From assembly GCA_017435025.1 (NCBI GenBank), contig JAFSFU010000327.1, positions 1-19,275 of the forward strand: a DNA stretch of 19,275 bases, in the 5' to 3' direction. Origin of the DNA: Lachnospiraceae bacterium (GTDB lineage Bacteria; Bacillota_A; Clostridia; Lachnospirales; Lachnospiraceae). How positions within the stretch are numbered: the first letter of the stretch is position 1; every line of letters begins with the position of its first letter. Below the pieces are notes generated by a model, which made no database searches, was not told where the DNA came from, and saw nothing but the letters and a program-made list of their open reading frames with translations. Below, piece after piece: positions 1 through 10,251 of the stretch. The translations under genes were made by a program, and so were the position numbers.

Positions 1-535
1 CTTCTACATGATCGCCAATCATCGCTCCAAACTTCTTAAGGCCGGTTTCCACATCCCCCTCATCCGCATGTACACAAACAAGCTTCTTATCAGATTTTAC
101 ATTTGACGTAATAGAACCGGCTCCCATATGTGCCCGATATCCAAGAATCGAATCTCCTACATAATTGTAATGCGGCACTTCCACATGTTCAAAGAGAATG
201 ACATTCTTTAACTCTGTAGAGTTCCCTACAACCGTATCTTTTCCGATCAGAATGTTTTCTCTTAAGAACGCACAGTGTCGAACTTCCGCATGTTCACCAA
301 TAATAATGTTCTTTCCCAGATATGCACTTGGAAATACAGTGGCTGTCTTATGCACCCAGACATTTTCTCCACGTTCTTCATATTCATCTGACGGCAGAGA
401 GTTACCCAAGTTGATAATAAACTCTCTGATATGCGGAAGAATCTCCCACGGATACTCGTATGCCTTGAACAGCTCGGCTGCCTGTGTACGGGTCAGATCA
501 AAGAGACTCACAATCTTCATTTCTTCTTTCTTCAT
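1..535 (-). CDS. Left-handed beta-helix (LbH) nucleotidyl/acyltransferase-like protein, 3' end off the window
   Basis: 178 residues are visible and the gene runs off the left edge, so the C-terminus is missing. Residues 1-55 are helical with no motif I recognise. From about residue 58 the chain shows the hexapeptide rhythm of a left-handed beta-helix (VFPSAYLGKNIIIG, ILIGKDTVVG, then GYRAHMGAG at 132-140), as in the C-terminal half of GlmU-type sugar-nucleotide pyrophosphorylases and LpxA-like acyltransferases. No N-terminal nucleotidyltransferase domain (GxGTRM) is present, so only the beta-helix part exists. In such proteins the helix binds acyl-CoA or a sugar nucleotide; the substrate here is unknown. 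The start at 535 is chosen because GGAAAG lies about 11 bases upstream; a second in-frame ATG at 520 is possible. It is the last visible gene of the parE-to-topB1 operon, 36 bases after topB1. Fold confident, function not. Confidence 0.75.
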   Translation of the reverse strand, partial: MKKEEMKIVSLFDLTRTQAAELFKAYEYPWEILPHIREFIINLGNSLPSDEYEERGENVWVHKTATVFPSAYLGKNIIIGEHAEVRHCAFLRENILIGKDTVVGNSTELKNVILFEHVEVPHYNYVGDSILGYRAHMGAGSITSNVKSDKKLVCVHADEGDVETGLKKFGAMIGDHVE

Positions 536-571
536 CCGAATTCTCTCTTTCCGGTCATTCCTTTGACCCTG

Positions 572-2629
572 TTACTTTTTATAAAACTTTGCTGCTGCAT
601 CAAAGTACGGTCGCAGCATATATTGATTGTTTGCCTGCTTTACACTATTTGTCCGCAAAGCAACAAAACGTTCCAGTTTTTCCATATATTCTTCTGAAGT
701 AATGGATCCTTCTGCCACCAGGGTCAGTCCCTTTTCCCAACTGGCCGTAAGTTCCGGATTCAGCAGCTGTTTCATGGAAGCACTGCAAACATCAAATACC
801 ATTTCACCCAAAAGTGTTGGCGTGATCACCTGTGTTTTCTTAGTCAGTGACAGATACTTAATATTGAACAGTTTCTTCAGTATCTCCGCGCGTGTCGCAC
901 TGGTTCCGATGCCGCTTCCCTTAATCTGCGCTCGAAGTTCTTCATCTTCGATCAACTGTCCGGCATTCTCCATGGCAAGGATCATGGAACCGGAAGTGTA
1001 ACGTTTTGGCGGTGAAGTCTCACCTTCTTTTATCTCCAAACCAGGAAGGTCCAGTTTTTTCCCTTTTTTCAAAGCAGCGAGCATTGCAAGAAGTGCTTTC
1101 GCCTTCTCCCCCTGTCCCGGATCAATCTCCTGCTCTCCAAGAGAATCTTTTCCTTTTCTCTCATTCTCCTCGTTGTCCAACGCTTTCTCTTTTGTCGTTT
1201 TCTTTGAAGGCACATGGGCAACCTTCAAATAACCTTCTTCAGCCAGAACTTTATAATTGGCAAAGAAGTGTTCGCCCTGTTTTTCTATATGCAGAGAAAA
1301 CTTCTGATATACGGCCGGAGGATAAAAAATGCTTAAAAATCTGCGCGCGTTCACTTCATAGACCTTCATCTGCATGGTTCCGAGAGAACGCATGGCACCA
1401 AATCCCTGTCCCGTCGGAACGATCGCATAATGATCTGTGATCTGCTTATCATTTACATATCTTGACTTTGCAATACCTCTATAAGAACCACTTTCTAGAA
1501 TCTCAGATGCAAACACTGCCAATGGTTCAAAATTACGCATTCCACCGATATTCTTGTGAATCTCTTTTGCAACTGCAGTTGAGAGGACGCGTGCATCCGT
1601 TCTGGGATACGTGACAAGCTTCTTCTCATACAATTCCTGCACAATCTTTAATGTCTCATCCGGACTGATCTTAAACATCTTGGAACAGTCGTTCTGAAGC
1701 TCAGCCAGATTGTAGAGAAGCGGTGCATTCCTGGTTTCCTTTTTCTTATCCAGAGCCACCAGCGTACCTTGCATTGGCTCCTGAGATAAGAGCTGAATCA
1801 ATTCCTCAGCCGTTTTGCGGTCTTTAAACCCATTCTCCTTATACAAGAGCGGTGTCCCAAAATACCTGGAACCTTCGATCGCTTTCCATTCTGCCTGAAT
1901 CGTCGTATCACTTTCACCCGGCACGTCAAAGGTCGCAAGGACACGATAAAATGGAGTTTTCACAAACTCGCGGATTTCTCGTTCTCTTCGCACAACCATG
2001 CCAAGCACACAGGTCATCACACGGCCAACAGACAGTACCGCCCGCTTTTCATCAAGGTAAGAAGCCACTGCAGGCCCGTAACGAAGCGTGAGAACACGCG
2101 AGAAATTGATACCCATCAGATAATCTTCTTTTGCTCTCAGATACGCTGACGCTGCAAGATTATCGTATTCTGCAAGATCCTTTGCCTCGCGGACACCGCG
2201 CATGATCTCCTCCTCCGTCTGGGAGTCGATCCATACACGACGGCGATTTTTTCCCTTGACCTCTGCCATCTGTTCAACCAATCGGTAGATGTATTCACCT
2301 TCCCGTCCCGAGTCTGTGCAGACATAAATCGTATCCACGTCGGATCGATTCAACAATTTCTTTACTGTTGAAAACTGTTTCTTTACATCGTCAATAATCT
2401 GATACTGAAATGTCTTTGGGAGAAAAGGCAGCGTATCCATACTCCAGCGTTTTAAAGCCGGATCATAGGCATCCGGATAACTCATCGTCACCAGATGTCC
2501 AACACACCAGGTCACGATCGCCTGTTCTGATTCAATATAACCGTCACTCTTTTTACCGCTGATTTTCAATACTTTTGCAAACTCCTGAGCGACACTGGGT
2601 TTTTCTGCAATAAATAATGATTTACCCAT
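572..2629 (-). CDS. topB: DNA topoisomerase III-like type IA topoisomerase (divergent paralogue, no zinc tail)
   Basis: 685-residue type IA topoisomerase, which passes single DNA strands through a transient 5'-phosphotyrosine break and so unlinks replication or recombination intermediates. The N-terminal Toprim domain shows IAEKPS (Glu9) and TDSGREGE (Asp106 to Glu112). The catalytic tyrosine is Tyr341 in LVTYPRTDARVLS, and the GIGTSATRAEIL motif follows at 574-584. It differs from topB2 (10252-12456): the usual SxGRVQTPTL block is SVGRVMTCVL (200-209), a Lys/Glu-rich insert lies near 475-530, and the chain ends at 685 without Cys4 zinc ribbons. The start is fixed by AGGAAGGA in the end of eamA; the junction reads TAA TGA ATG, leaving 3 bases between genes, so translation is probably coupled. 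The family call is sure; whether it is a true decatenase or a specialised paralogue is open. Confidence 0.92.
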   Translation of the reverse strand: MGKSLFIAEKPSVAQEFAKVLKISGKKSDGYIESEQAIVTWCVGHLVTMSYPDAYDPALKRWSMDTLPFLPKTFQYQIIDDVKKQFSTVKKLLNRSDVDTIYVCTDSGREGEYIYRLVEQMAEVKGKNRRRVWIDSQTEEEIMRGVREAKDLAEYDNLAASAYLRAKEDYLMGINFSRVLTLRYGPAVASYLDEKRAVLSVGRVMTCVLGMVVRREREIREFVKTPFYRVLATFDVPGESDTTIQAEWKAIEGSRYFGTPLLYKENGFKDRKTAEELIQLLSQEPMQGTLVALDKKKETRNAPLLYNLAELQNDCSKMFKISPDETLKIVQELYEKKLVTYPRTDARVLSTAVAKEIHKNIGGMRNFEPLAVFASEILESGSYRGIAKSRYVNDKQITDHYAIVPTGQGFGAMRSLGTMQMKVYEVNARRFLSIFYPPAVYQKFSLHIEKQGEHFFANYKVLAEEGYLKVAHVPSKKTTKEKALDNEENERKGKDSLGEQEIDPGQGEKAKALLAMLAALKKGKKLDLPGLEIKEGETSPPKRYTSGSMILAMENAGQLIEDEELRAQIKGSGIGTSATRAEILKKLFNIKYLSLTKKTQVITPTLLGEMVFDVCSASMKQLLNPELTASWEKGLTLVAEGSITSEEYMEKLERFVALRTNSVKQANNQYMLRPYFDAAAKFYKK

Positions 2630-2632
2630 TCA

Positions 2633-3529
2633 TTATCCTTCCTGTTTTTTTAGCTGTATTTCCGAAAGAACGACCGCTGCGAACATGAGAACGCATCCAA
2701 GGATCATTTTGCCCGAGAGGACTTCTTTCAGAAAGATCACTGAGAAAATTGCCCCAAACACAGACTCCGTTGATAAAAGCAAAGATGATGTATTGGCACT
2801 CAGATATTTCTGACCAATGTTTTGTAGCGAAAACGCAATTGTAGTACAAAACAACGCTAAAAACAGCAATCCGAGAATCATGTCACGATCAAGGAGTGCA
2901 TGAAAATTGTAAGCCTCGACACCATCCAGAACCGGCACCAGAAGCCAGTTGACAGCACCTACAAATGCAATCTGGATGATCGTCAGAAAGATCGGATCAT
3001 GCTTTTCCGTGTATTTATCAATAAAAATCATGTGAAAGGCAAAACAGAGCCCTCCGAACAAAGTCAGAATATCTCCCTGATTCACTCCCCGGTCTCCGTC
3101 CAGTGTCAGCAGTCCAAGACCGATCACAGCAATGATCGCAGCTGCAAAACTTTTATTCTCCGGTCTTCGCTTACTGAAGATCCAATACAAAAACGGAACG
3201 ATGATCACATACAGCGTTGTAATAAACGCATTTTTGCTCGCCGTTGTATATTTGATCCCGTAAGTCTGAAACAAATACGATAATTCCAGAAATACACCCA
3301 GAATCAAACCACACCGCAAACTTTCCCTGCTGCTGTATCTCAGTTTTTTATAAAACACAAGCAACATTGTGATAGATGCCATTGTGAATCGAACTGCAAG
3401 CAGGAATGTCGGTGTCAAAGTATAAACTGAATTTTTCATGACCACAAAGGAACCGCCCCAGATCAATGTAGCCAGGAGCAGTCCCATCATGGCAAGTACT
3501 TTTGTACCTGTACCATATTGTTTATCCAT
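2633..3529 (-). CDS. DMT superfamily EamA-type transporter
   Basis: 298-residue, very hydrophobic protein with about ten transmembrane helices arranged as two EamA repeats. The first repeat opens with LLLATLIWGGSFVVMK (17-32), the typical N-terminal EamA signature, and the second begins near GDILTLFGGLCFAFHMIF (152-169). A late TESVFGAIFSVIFLKE segment (254-269) matches the conserved end of the family. Members export amino acids, purines or other metabolites across the cytoplasmic membrane; sequence alone does not give the substrate. The frame stays open to 3589, but the Met at 3529 is preferred: it begins MDKQYG, has AGG about 7 bases upstream, and lies 14 bases after asd, whereas the longer form would overlap asd. 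Its place directly after asd makes an aspartate-family amino acid a reasonable but unproven cargo. Confidence 0.88.
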   Translation of the reverse strand: MDKQYGTGTKVLAMMGLLLATLIWGGSFVVMKNSVYTLTPTFLLAVRFTMASITMLLVFYKKLRYSSRESLRCGLILGVFLELSYLFQTYGIKYTTASKNAFITTLYVIIVPFLYWIFSKRRPENKSFAAAIIAVIGLGLLTLDGDRGVNQGDILTLFGGLCFAFHMIFIDKYTEKHDPIFLTIIQIAFVGAVNWLLVPVLDGVEAYNFHALLDRDMILGLLFLALFCTTIAFSLQNIGQKYLSANTSSLLLSTESVFGAIFSVIFLKEVLSGKMILGCVLMFAAVVLSEIQLKKQEG

Positions 3530-3543
3530 TCTGTAACCTAAAA

Positions 3544-4629
3544 CTATTTTTTCTTGATATAACCCATATGTGTCAGCATTTCCGCACAAAGCACCGCACC
3601 GCCTGCCGCGCCGCGCACAGTATTGTGGGAAAGTCCGATAAACTTCCAGTCATAGACAGAATCCTCTCTCAAACGGCCGATGGAAACACCCATGCCATTC
3701 TCAAAATCCACATCTGCAGAAACCTGCGGACGATTCTCTTCTTCCAGATACTGAATAAACTGTTTCGGTGCACTTGGAAGTGCACATTCCTGAGGAAGGC
3801 CTTTAAAACTGCGAAGCTTTTCGATCAGCTGATCTTTTGTCGGTTTCTTTCTGAATTTTACAAAAACAGCTGCCGTATGACCATTTAACACAGGAACACG
3901 AACGCACTGGCATGTGATTACAGGCTCCTTTGCCTTAACAATGGTTCCATTCTCCAGTGTTCCCCAGATGCGGAGCGGTTCCTGTTCGCTCTTTTCCTCT
4001 TCTCCACCAATATACGGAATGATATTGCCTACCATTTCTGGCCAGTCGGAAAAATTCTTGCCTGCTCCGGATATTGCCTGATATGTAGTGGCAACGACCT
4101 CATAAGGTTCAAATTCTTTCCATGCAGTTAATGCTGGGGTGTAGCTTTGAATCGAGCAATTCGGTTTTACGGCAATAAATCCGCGTTCTGTACCCAGTCT
4201 CTTTTTCTGCGATTCGATCACGTCAAAATGATGCGGATTGATTTCAGGAATCACCATCGGCACATCCGGTGTCCAGCGATGGGCACTGTTGTTGGATACG
4301 ACCGGTGTCTCTGTCTTCGCATACGCTTCCTCGATCATTCTTATTTCTTCTTTGGTCATATCAACCGCACTAAATACAAAATCAACGGTAGATGCAACCG
4401 CTTCAACCTCGTTGACATTCATAACTGCCAGTTTTTTCACACGTTCCGGCATAGGCGTGGTCATTTTCCAACGACCGCCGACCGCCTCTTCATAAGTTTT
4501 ACCCGCAGATCGTTCACTGGCAGCAACCGTAACCACCTCAAACCACGGATGATTCTCTAAAAGGGAAATGAATCTCTGTCCTACCATACCGGTCGCACCG
4601 AGAATACCGACTCTCAGTTTCTTATCCAT
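3544..4629 (-). CDS. asd: Aspartate-semialdehyde dehydrogenase, archaeal/fungal-type subfamily
   Basis: 361 residues. The enzyme reduces aspartyl-4-phosphate to aspartate semialdehyde with NADPH, the branch-point step towards lysine/diaminopimelate, threonine and methionine, in the cytoplasm. The Rossmann motif GATGMVG is at 11-17 and is followed by QRFISLLENHPWF and AASERSAGKTY, which resemble the archaeal/fungal class rather than the E. coli or B. subtilis class. The catalytic cysteine is Cys158 in KPNCSIQ; Arg244 and His251 (CVRVPVLNGHTAA) are the expected substrate and acid-base residues, and GLSHNTVRGAAGGAVL (332-347) is the conserved C-terminal cofactor segment. AAAGGAG lies 8 bases before the ATG. 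It is 18 bases downstream of parC and 14 upstream of eamA, with no other lysine or threonine pathway gene in view and no separate promoter or lysine riboswitch visible. Confidence 0.95.
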   Translation of the reverse strand: MDKKLRVGILGATGMVGQRFISLLENHPWFEVVTVAASERSAGKTYEEAVGGRWKMTTPMPERVKKLAVMNVNEVEAVASTVDFVFSAVDMTKEEIRMIEEAYAKTETPVVSNNSAHRWTPDVPMVIPEINPHHFDVIESQKKRLGTERGFIAVKPNCSIQSYTPALTAWKEFEPYEVVATTYQAISGAGKNFSDWPEMVGNIIPYIGGEEEKSEQEPLRIWGTLENGTIVKAKEPVITCQCVRVPVLNGHTAAVFVKFRKKPTKDQLIEKLRSFKGLPQECALPSAPKQFIQYLEEENRPQVSADVDFENGMGVSIGRLREDSVYDWKFIGLSHNTVRGAAGGAVLCAEMLTHMGYIKKK

Positions 4630-4647
4630 TTCTCATTCTCCTTTCAC

Positions 4648-6876
4648 TTACTTTTTACTTCCTTTTCCATCTCTCTTGGCTGTTTTTAACCGAGTCAGAT
4701 GAACTTCTTTTTCTTTGTAAATAATTACCGTTTCCAAACCGGTCAGATACACCTGTTCCAGGGTATCCTTCTTCTCCAGCTTCATACCGCGTACTCCGCG
4801 TGTATTCTTTTTCAGTTCCGGAACCTCAGCGATCGGGAACTTTAAGAACATACCATCTTTTGACTGAAGAACAACTTCTCCATCGGTCACGGTCTCTCGG
4901 ATAACTGCTACTTTATCTTCATCCGCCAGCTTGGTTGCAACCACTGCACGATTGGTCGTAATAAACTCTTCCGTCGGAACAACCTTTACCATTGCCTGCT
5001 CCGTCGCAAACAACAGTTTCTTACCTGCAAGCCAAGACGCACAACAGCAAAGAAGAATCCGCTCTTTGGTACCGTCGTATTTACTGATATTCTCAATCGG
5101 TATACCTTTATCCTTTGCCTTTCCGGCAGGCACATCCGATATTTTGGCCTGATACAGGAATCCGGTGTCCGTAAACAGACAGATTCTATCGTCGGTCATC
5201 ACAGGAAGAATATGCACATTTTCATGATTAACCGTATCCTGGTTTCTTTCATAAACCGCTTTTTCAAGTGTTTTGCAGTATCCGAAACGATCCATGACAA
5301 ACATCACTTCACGGGCCGCTTCTTTAACTTCTTCCACAACAATTTCTTCACTGTCTTCGATCACAGTCTTTCTCGGTGTCGTAAATTCAGTCTTGATCGC
5401 ATCCAGGTCTTCCTTGATGACGATATCCATATTCTTATGGTTGGAAAGAATATGGCGGTACTCTCGGATTTTCCGAAGAGTCTCTTTGTACGCTTTCTGG
5501 AGAGCAATGATCTCCAGACCGATCAGCTTATAAAGACGCATCTCGAGAATTGCCGTTGCCTGACGTTCGGTAAAATGAAGCTTCTTCGCATCATCTTCAA
5601 ATCCCGGAGCACGGAATTTGATATTTGCCGTATTGCCGGTCATCAGACAGTCTTTTGCATCCTTCATATTTTTAGAGCCGCGAAGAATCGCAATGATCAG
5701 GTCGATCACATCGCAAGCTTCAATGAGGCCTTCCTGAACTTCCTTCTTTTCCAGTTCCTTGTTTAAGAGAACATTATACTTTTTCGTCATGTTCTTGTAC
5801 TGGAACTCCAGATAGGTATTCAAAATCTGTTTCAGATTCATCGTCTCCGGGCGTCCATCATCGATTGCCAGCATATTGACACCGAAGGTATCTTCCAGCT
5901 TTGTCTTTTTATATAAGATATTGCGGATCTTGTTTACATCCGCGTCTTTTTTTAATTCCAGTACGATACGGATTCCCTCTTTACTGGACTGATTGGAAAT
6001 ATCCACCACATCCGGAAGTTTCCGGCTCTCTACCAAATCAGCGATATCTACCAGAAGTTTGTTGATGCCGGCACCAATCATGGTATATGGGATCTCTGTG
6101 ATCACCAGTTTGTCCTTATCGGCTTTTCTCCGGCCAAGTTCCACTTCTACTTTTCCGCGAAGTTTGATCTTACCCATGCCTGTCTCATATATGGACAGCA
6201 GATCCTTCTTATTGGCAATGATGCCCCCGGTCGGGAAATCAGGACCCGGCATATACTCCATCAGATCCTGTACCGTCAGCAGACGATTGTCGATATAGGC
6301 TTTGACCATATCGATCACTTCGCCAAGATTGTGCGGAGGGATGCTGGTGCTCATTCCGACAGCAATACCCTCTGCACCATTGATCAGAAGGTTCGGAACA
6401 CGAACAGGAAGAACTTCAGGCTCCTTCTCGGTTTCATCATAGTTGGAAACAAAATCAACCGTTTTATCCAGATCCTTCAAGTAGACCTCTTCCGCGAACT
6501 TTTTCAGTCTCGCCTCCGTGTATCGCATGGCAGCAGCTCCGTCACCCTCAATGGAACCAAAGTTTCCGTGACCGTCAACCAGTGCCATTCCCTTTTTAAA
6601 GTCCTGGGAAAGGACAACCAGTGTCTCATAAATCGAACTGTCACCATGCGGGTGATATTTACCCATCGTATCTCCGACGATTCGGGCAGATTTCCTGTGC
6701 GGCTTATCATGATCCAAATGAAGCTCACTCATATCATAAAGGACACGTCTCTGTACCGGTTTCAGACCATCCCTTGCATCCGGGATCGCTCTGGCGGTAA
6801 TCACGCTCATGGAATAGTCCAGATAGCTTTTCTGCATTTCTTCGGAATATTCCGTTCTCAGTATTTTCTCTGCCAT
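4648..6876 (-). CDS. parC: Type IIA DNA topoisomerase subunit A (topoisomerase IV-like, lacks GyrA box)
   Basis: 742-residue DNA cleavage/rejoining subunit of a type IIA topoisomerase. The winged-helix domain carries the catalytic Arg118-Tyr119 in [10 protein letters not shown]. The quinolone-determining region reads [11 protein letters not shown], with Ser80 and Glu84 in the usual drug-sensitive identities. The tower and coiled-coil regions follow, with [12 protein letters not shown] near 332-342, and then a C-terminal beta-propeller from about residue 500. Where GyrA has its QRRGGRG wrapping box, this protein has [10 protein letters not shown] (544-553, after FGYCKT); GVRGMKL (694-700) is only the later conserved blade. 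Loss of the box suggests a decatenating or relaxing, topoisomerase IV-like enzyme rather than a supercoiling gyrase. AAGGAG lies 9 bases before the ATG and the gene follows parE by 14 bases. A gyrA name is the alternative; the family is certain, the subtype less so. Confidence 0.85.
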   Translation of the reverse strand: MAEKILRTEYSEEMQKSYLDYSMSVITARAIPDARDGLKPVQRRVLYDMSELHLDHDKPHRKSARIVGDTMGKYHPHGDSSIYETLVVLSQDFKKGMALVDGHGNFGSIEGDGAAAMRYTEARLKKFAEEVYLKDLDKTVDFVSNYDETEKEPEVLPVRVPNLLINGAEGIAVGMSTSIPPHNLGEVIDMVKAYIDNRLLTVQDLMEYMPGPDFPTGGIIANKKDLLSIYETGMGKIKLRGKVEVELGRRKADKDKLVITEIPYTMIGAGINKLLVDIADLVESRKLPDVVDISNQSSKEGIRIVLELKKDADVNKIRNILYKKTKLEDTFGVNMLAIDDGRPETMNLKQILNTYLEFQYKNMTKKYNVLLNKELEKKEVQEGLIEACDVIDLIIAILRGSKNMKDAKDCLMTGNTANIKFRAPGFEDDAKKLHFTERQATAILEMRLYKLIGLEIIALQKAYKETLRKIREYRHILSNHKNMDIVIKEDLDAIKTEFTTPRKTVIEDSEEIVVEEVKEAAREVMFVMDRFGYCKTLEKAVYERNQDTVNHENVHILPVMTDDRICLFTDTGFLYQAKISDVPAGKAKDKGIPIENISKYDGTKERILLCCCASWLAGKKLLFATEQAMVKVVPTEEFITTNRAVVATKLADEDKVAVIRETVTDGEVVLQSKDGMFLKFPIAEVPELKKNTRGVRGMKLEKKDTLEQVYLTGLETVIIYKEKEVHLTRLKTAKRDGKGSKK

Positions 6877-6890
6877 TTTTTGTAACTCCT

Positions 6891-8870
<1,980 letters not shown>

Positions 8871-8905
8871 GTAGTAATATTCGAATGTTTGTTCTATTGC
8901 TATAT

Positions 8906-8933
8906 TTAAGAACACGCAATGTCCCCATCTTAA
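8906..8933. repeat. Inverted repeat between the divergent parE and chrA promoters
   Basis: TTAAGA (8906-8911) and TCTTAA (8928-8933) form a perfect 6-base inverted repeat with a 16-base spacer. It lies 13 bases upstream of the chrA -35 and about 36 bases upstream of the parE -35, where a regulator could act on either promoter. The arms are short and AT-rich, so chance is quite possible. Confidence 0.3.
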
Positions 8934-8945
8934 CGAAAATATATA

Positions 8946-8973
8946 TTGATTTTTTATCTAGTTCTGTTATAGT
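8946..8973 (+). promoter_or_regulatory. Promoter of the chrA pair
   Basis: TTGATT (8946-8951) and TATAGT (8968-8973) are 16 bases apart, and TG at 8965-8966 makes an extended -10 element. Transcription would start near 8980, leaving a leader of about 50 bases that contains the small hairpin at 8994-9011. Confidence 0.7.
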
Positions 8974-8993
8974 TATGTAGTTAAGTAATACTT

Positions 8994-9011
8994 GGAATCT
9001 TTTTCGATTCC
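8994..9011 (+). promoter_or_regulatory. Small hairpin in the chrA leader
   Basis: GGAATC (8994-8999) and GATTCC (9006-9011) form a perfect 6-bp stem with loop TTTTTC, ending 6 bases before the AAAAGGAG ribosome site of the first chrA gene. It is too small and lacks the T-tract needed for a terminator; it may protect the 5' end or adjust ribosome access. It matches no riboswitch class I can recognise. Confidence 0.4.
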
Positions 9012-9030
9012 CACCAAAAGGAGAGACATT

Positions 9031-9570
9031 ATGAATAAACTTCTTGACCTCTTCTTCACCTTTGCCAGAATCGGCGGACTTACTTTCGGCGGCGGTTATG
9101 CAATGCTCCCGATGCTCCAGAAGGAAGTCGTTGAAAAGCGCAAATGGGCTACAGAAGAAGAAATTATGGACTATTATGCGATCGGTCAGTGTACACCTGG
9201 TATCATTGCAGTTAACACAGCCACATTCGTAGGACAGAGTACTGCAGGTATCGCAGGCGGTATTTTTGCAACTCTCGGCGTTGTATTCCCGTCCCTGATC
9301 ATTATTACACTGATTGCAGCTTTTCTACAGAATTTTGCAGACCTTGCGATCGTACAGAATGCTTTCGCCGGCATCCGTGTCTGTGTCTGTGTTCTGGTAT
9401 TCAATGCAGTGGTAAAACTCTGGAAGAAATCTGTTGTTGATAAAAAGACTCTGGTAGTCTTTCTGATCGTTATGCTCGGTTCCTATTTCACTGATATCAC
9501 ACCGACTGTCTTTGTTGTACTTGCCGGTATCGCAGGTATCCTCTTAAAGAATATGGAGGCGAAAGCATAA
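9031..9570 (+). CDS. chrA: Chromate transporter family protein, N-terminal-type half (short-chain CHR)
   Basis: 179-residue integral membrane protein of the CHR family in its short, half-size form. The opening LFFTFARIGGLTFGGGYAML (7-26) with its glycine cluster and the IGQCTPGIIAVNTATFVG segment (51-68) are the two family hallmarks; three or four further hydrophobic helices follow. In characterised short-chain CHR pairs both halves are needed to export chromate, one half matching each half of the fused long-chain protein. The physiological substrate here could equally be another oxyanion. The frame opens at 8992, but the Met at 9031 is used because AAAAGGAG lies 8 bases before it. The stop shares one base with the start of the next gene (TAATG), so the two are translationally coupled. 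Divergent from parE. Confidence 0.85.
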   Translation: MNKLLDLFFTFARIGGLTFGGGYAMLPMLQKEVVEKRKWATEEEIMDYYAIGQCTPGIIAVNTATFVGQSTAGIAGGIFATLGVVFPSLIIITLIAAFLQNFADLAIVQNAFAGIRVCVCVLVFNAVVKLWKKSVVDKKTLVVFLIVMLGSYFTDITPTVFVVLAGIAGILLKNMEAKA

Positions 9571-10157
9571 TGAATATTTTTCTTCAGTTATTTATCGAAT
9601 TTTTTAAAGCCGGTCTCTTTGCAGTCGGCGGCGGAATGGCAACAATCCCGTTCCTTTATGATATTTCCGACAAAACAGGCTGGTTCACCCATGCAGAGCT
9701 GACCAATATGATCGCCATCTCCGAGTCCACTCCTGGACCGATCGGTATCAATATGGCAACCTACGTTGGCTTTACATCTGGCGGTGTTCCTGGTTCTATT
9801 ATTGCAACCCTCGGACTGATCACTCCGTCCATCATCGTGATCCTGATCATTGCAGGATTCCTGAAAGCATTTAAAGACAACAAATACGTTCAGTCTGCAT
9901 TCTATGGTCTCAGACCTGCATCCACTGGACTGATCGCAGCTGCCGGTCTCAGCGTAGCTGCTATGGTTGTTCTCGATAAGGCTGCATTTGCAGCGACAGG
10001 CAGTATTCTGGATCTAGTAAATCTGCCGAGCATCGTGCTGATGCTGGTGCTCTATTACTTCACTGCCAAATGCAAAAAGACAAAAGGACTTCACGCAGCA
10101 GCATTTATTGCAGCATCTGCGGTGATCGGTATCGTGTTCAATCTCGGTGCCATCTAA
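9570..10157 (+). CDS. chrA: Chromate transporter family protein, second half (short-chain CHR)
   Basis: 195-residue membrane protein, the partner of the preceding half-size CHR protein. It repeats the same design: FIEFFKAGLFAVGGGMATIP (8-27) corresponds to the glycine-rich first helix, and ISESTPGPIGINMATYVG (50-67) corresponds to IGQCTPGIIAVNTATFVG in the partner, so the two genes are old duplicates. Later hydrophobic stretches include LITPSIIVILIIAGFL and SIVLMLVLYYF. The start overlaps the upstream stop by one base, with GGAGG about 10 bases before it inside the first gene. Together the pair would form one dimeric transporter in the cytoplasmic membrane, exporting chromate or a related anion; the substrate is inferred from the family only. 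Transcription ends at the hairpin at 10179-10222. Confidence 0.85.
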   Translation: MNIFLQLFIEFFKAGLFAVGGGMATIPFLYDISDKTGWFTHAELTNMIAISESTPGPIGINMATYVGFTSGGVPGSIIATLGLITPSIIVILIIAGFLKAFKDNKYVQSAFYGLRPASTGLIAAAGLSVAAMVVLDKAAFAATGSILDLVNLPSIVLMLVLYYFTAKCKKTKGLHAAAFIAASAVIGIVFNLGAI

Positions 10158-10178
10158 ATACAATTTATTTGACAAAGT

Positions 10179-10222
10179 AAGACCATGATACAGAGACTTT
10201 CCTGTTTCCGTATCATGGTCTT
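10179..10222. terminator. Long hairpin terminator between convergent chrA and topB2
   Basis: A perfect 13-bp stem is formed by AAGACCATGATAC (10179-10191) and GTATCATGGTCTT (10210-10222). The 18-base loop can add an inner 5-bp stem, GAGAC (10193-10197) with GTTTC (10204-10208). On the plus strand it is followed by the T-rich TTATCTTTATC, so it probably ends chrA transcription. It lies 29 bases past the topB2 stop and may act weakly on the minus strand too, where the T-tract is poorer. Confidence 0.8.
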
Positions 10223-10251
10223 TATCTTTATCGATATACAAATTTTATGAT

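Noticed and set aside
2308..2331. Toprim motif of topB1 has Gly where E. coli enzymes have the second Asp of DxD
   Set aside because: The same TDxGREGE form is in topB2 here and, as I recall, in B. subtilis TopB, so it is a normal feature of this branch and not a sign of inactivation.
3530..3589. Upstream extension of the eamA frame overlapping asd
   Set aside because: The extra 20 residues are not hydrophobic or family-like and overlap the asd end; the Met at 3529 has a plausible ribosome site and gives the usual EamA N-terminus.
5212..5766. Open frame of 184 codons on the plus strand within parC, and a similar one at 6331-6885
   Set aside because: Both are antisense to the conserved topoisomerase subunit A, lack ribosome sites and read as Phe/Ser/His-rich noise.
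8875..8890. Near-palindrome around TTCGAA in the parE/chrA region, with another TTCGAA at 12580-12585 in the topB2/acyltransferase region
   Set aside because: A six-base palindrome is expected by chance in AT-rich intergenic DNA and the flanks of the two sites do not match, so a shared operator is not supported.
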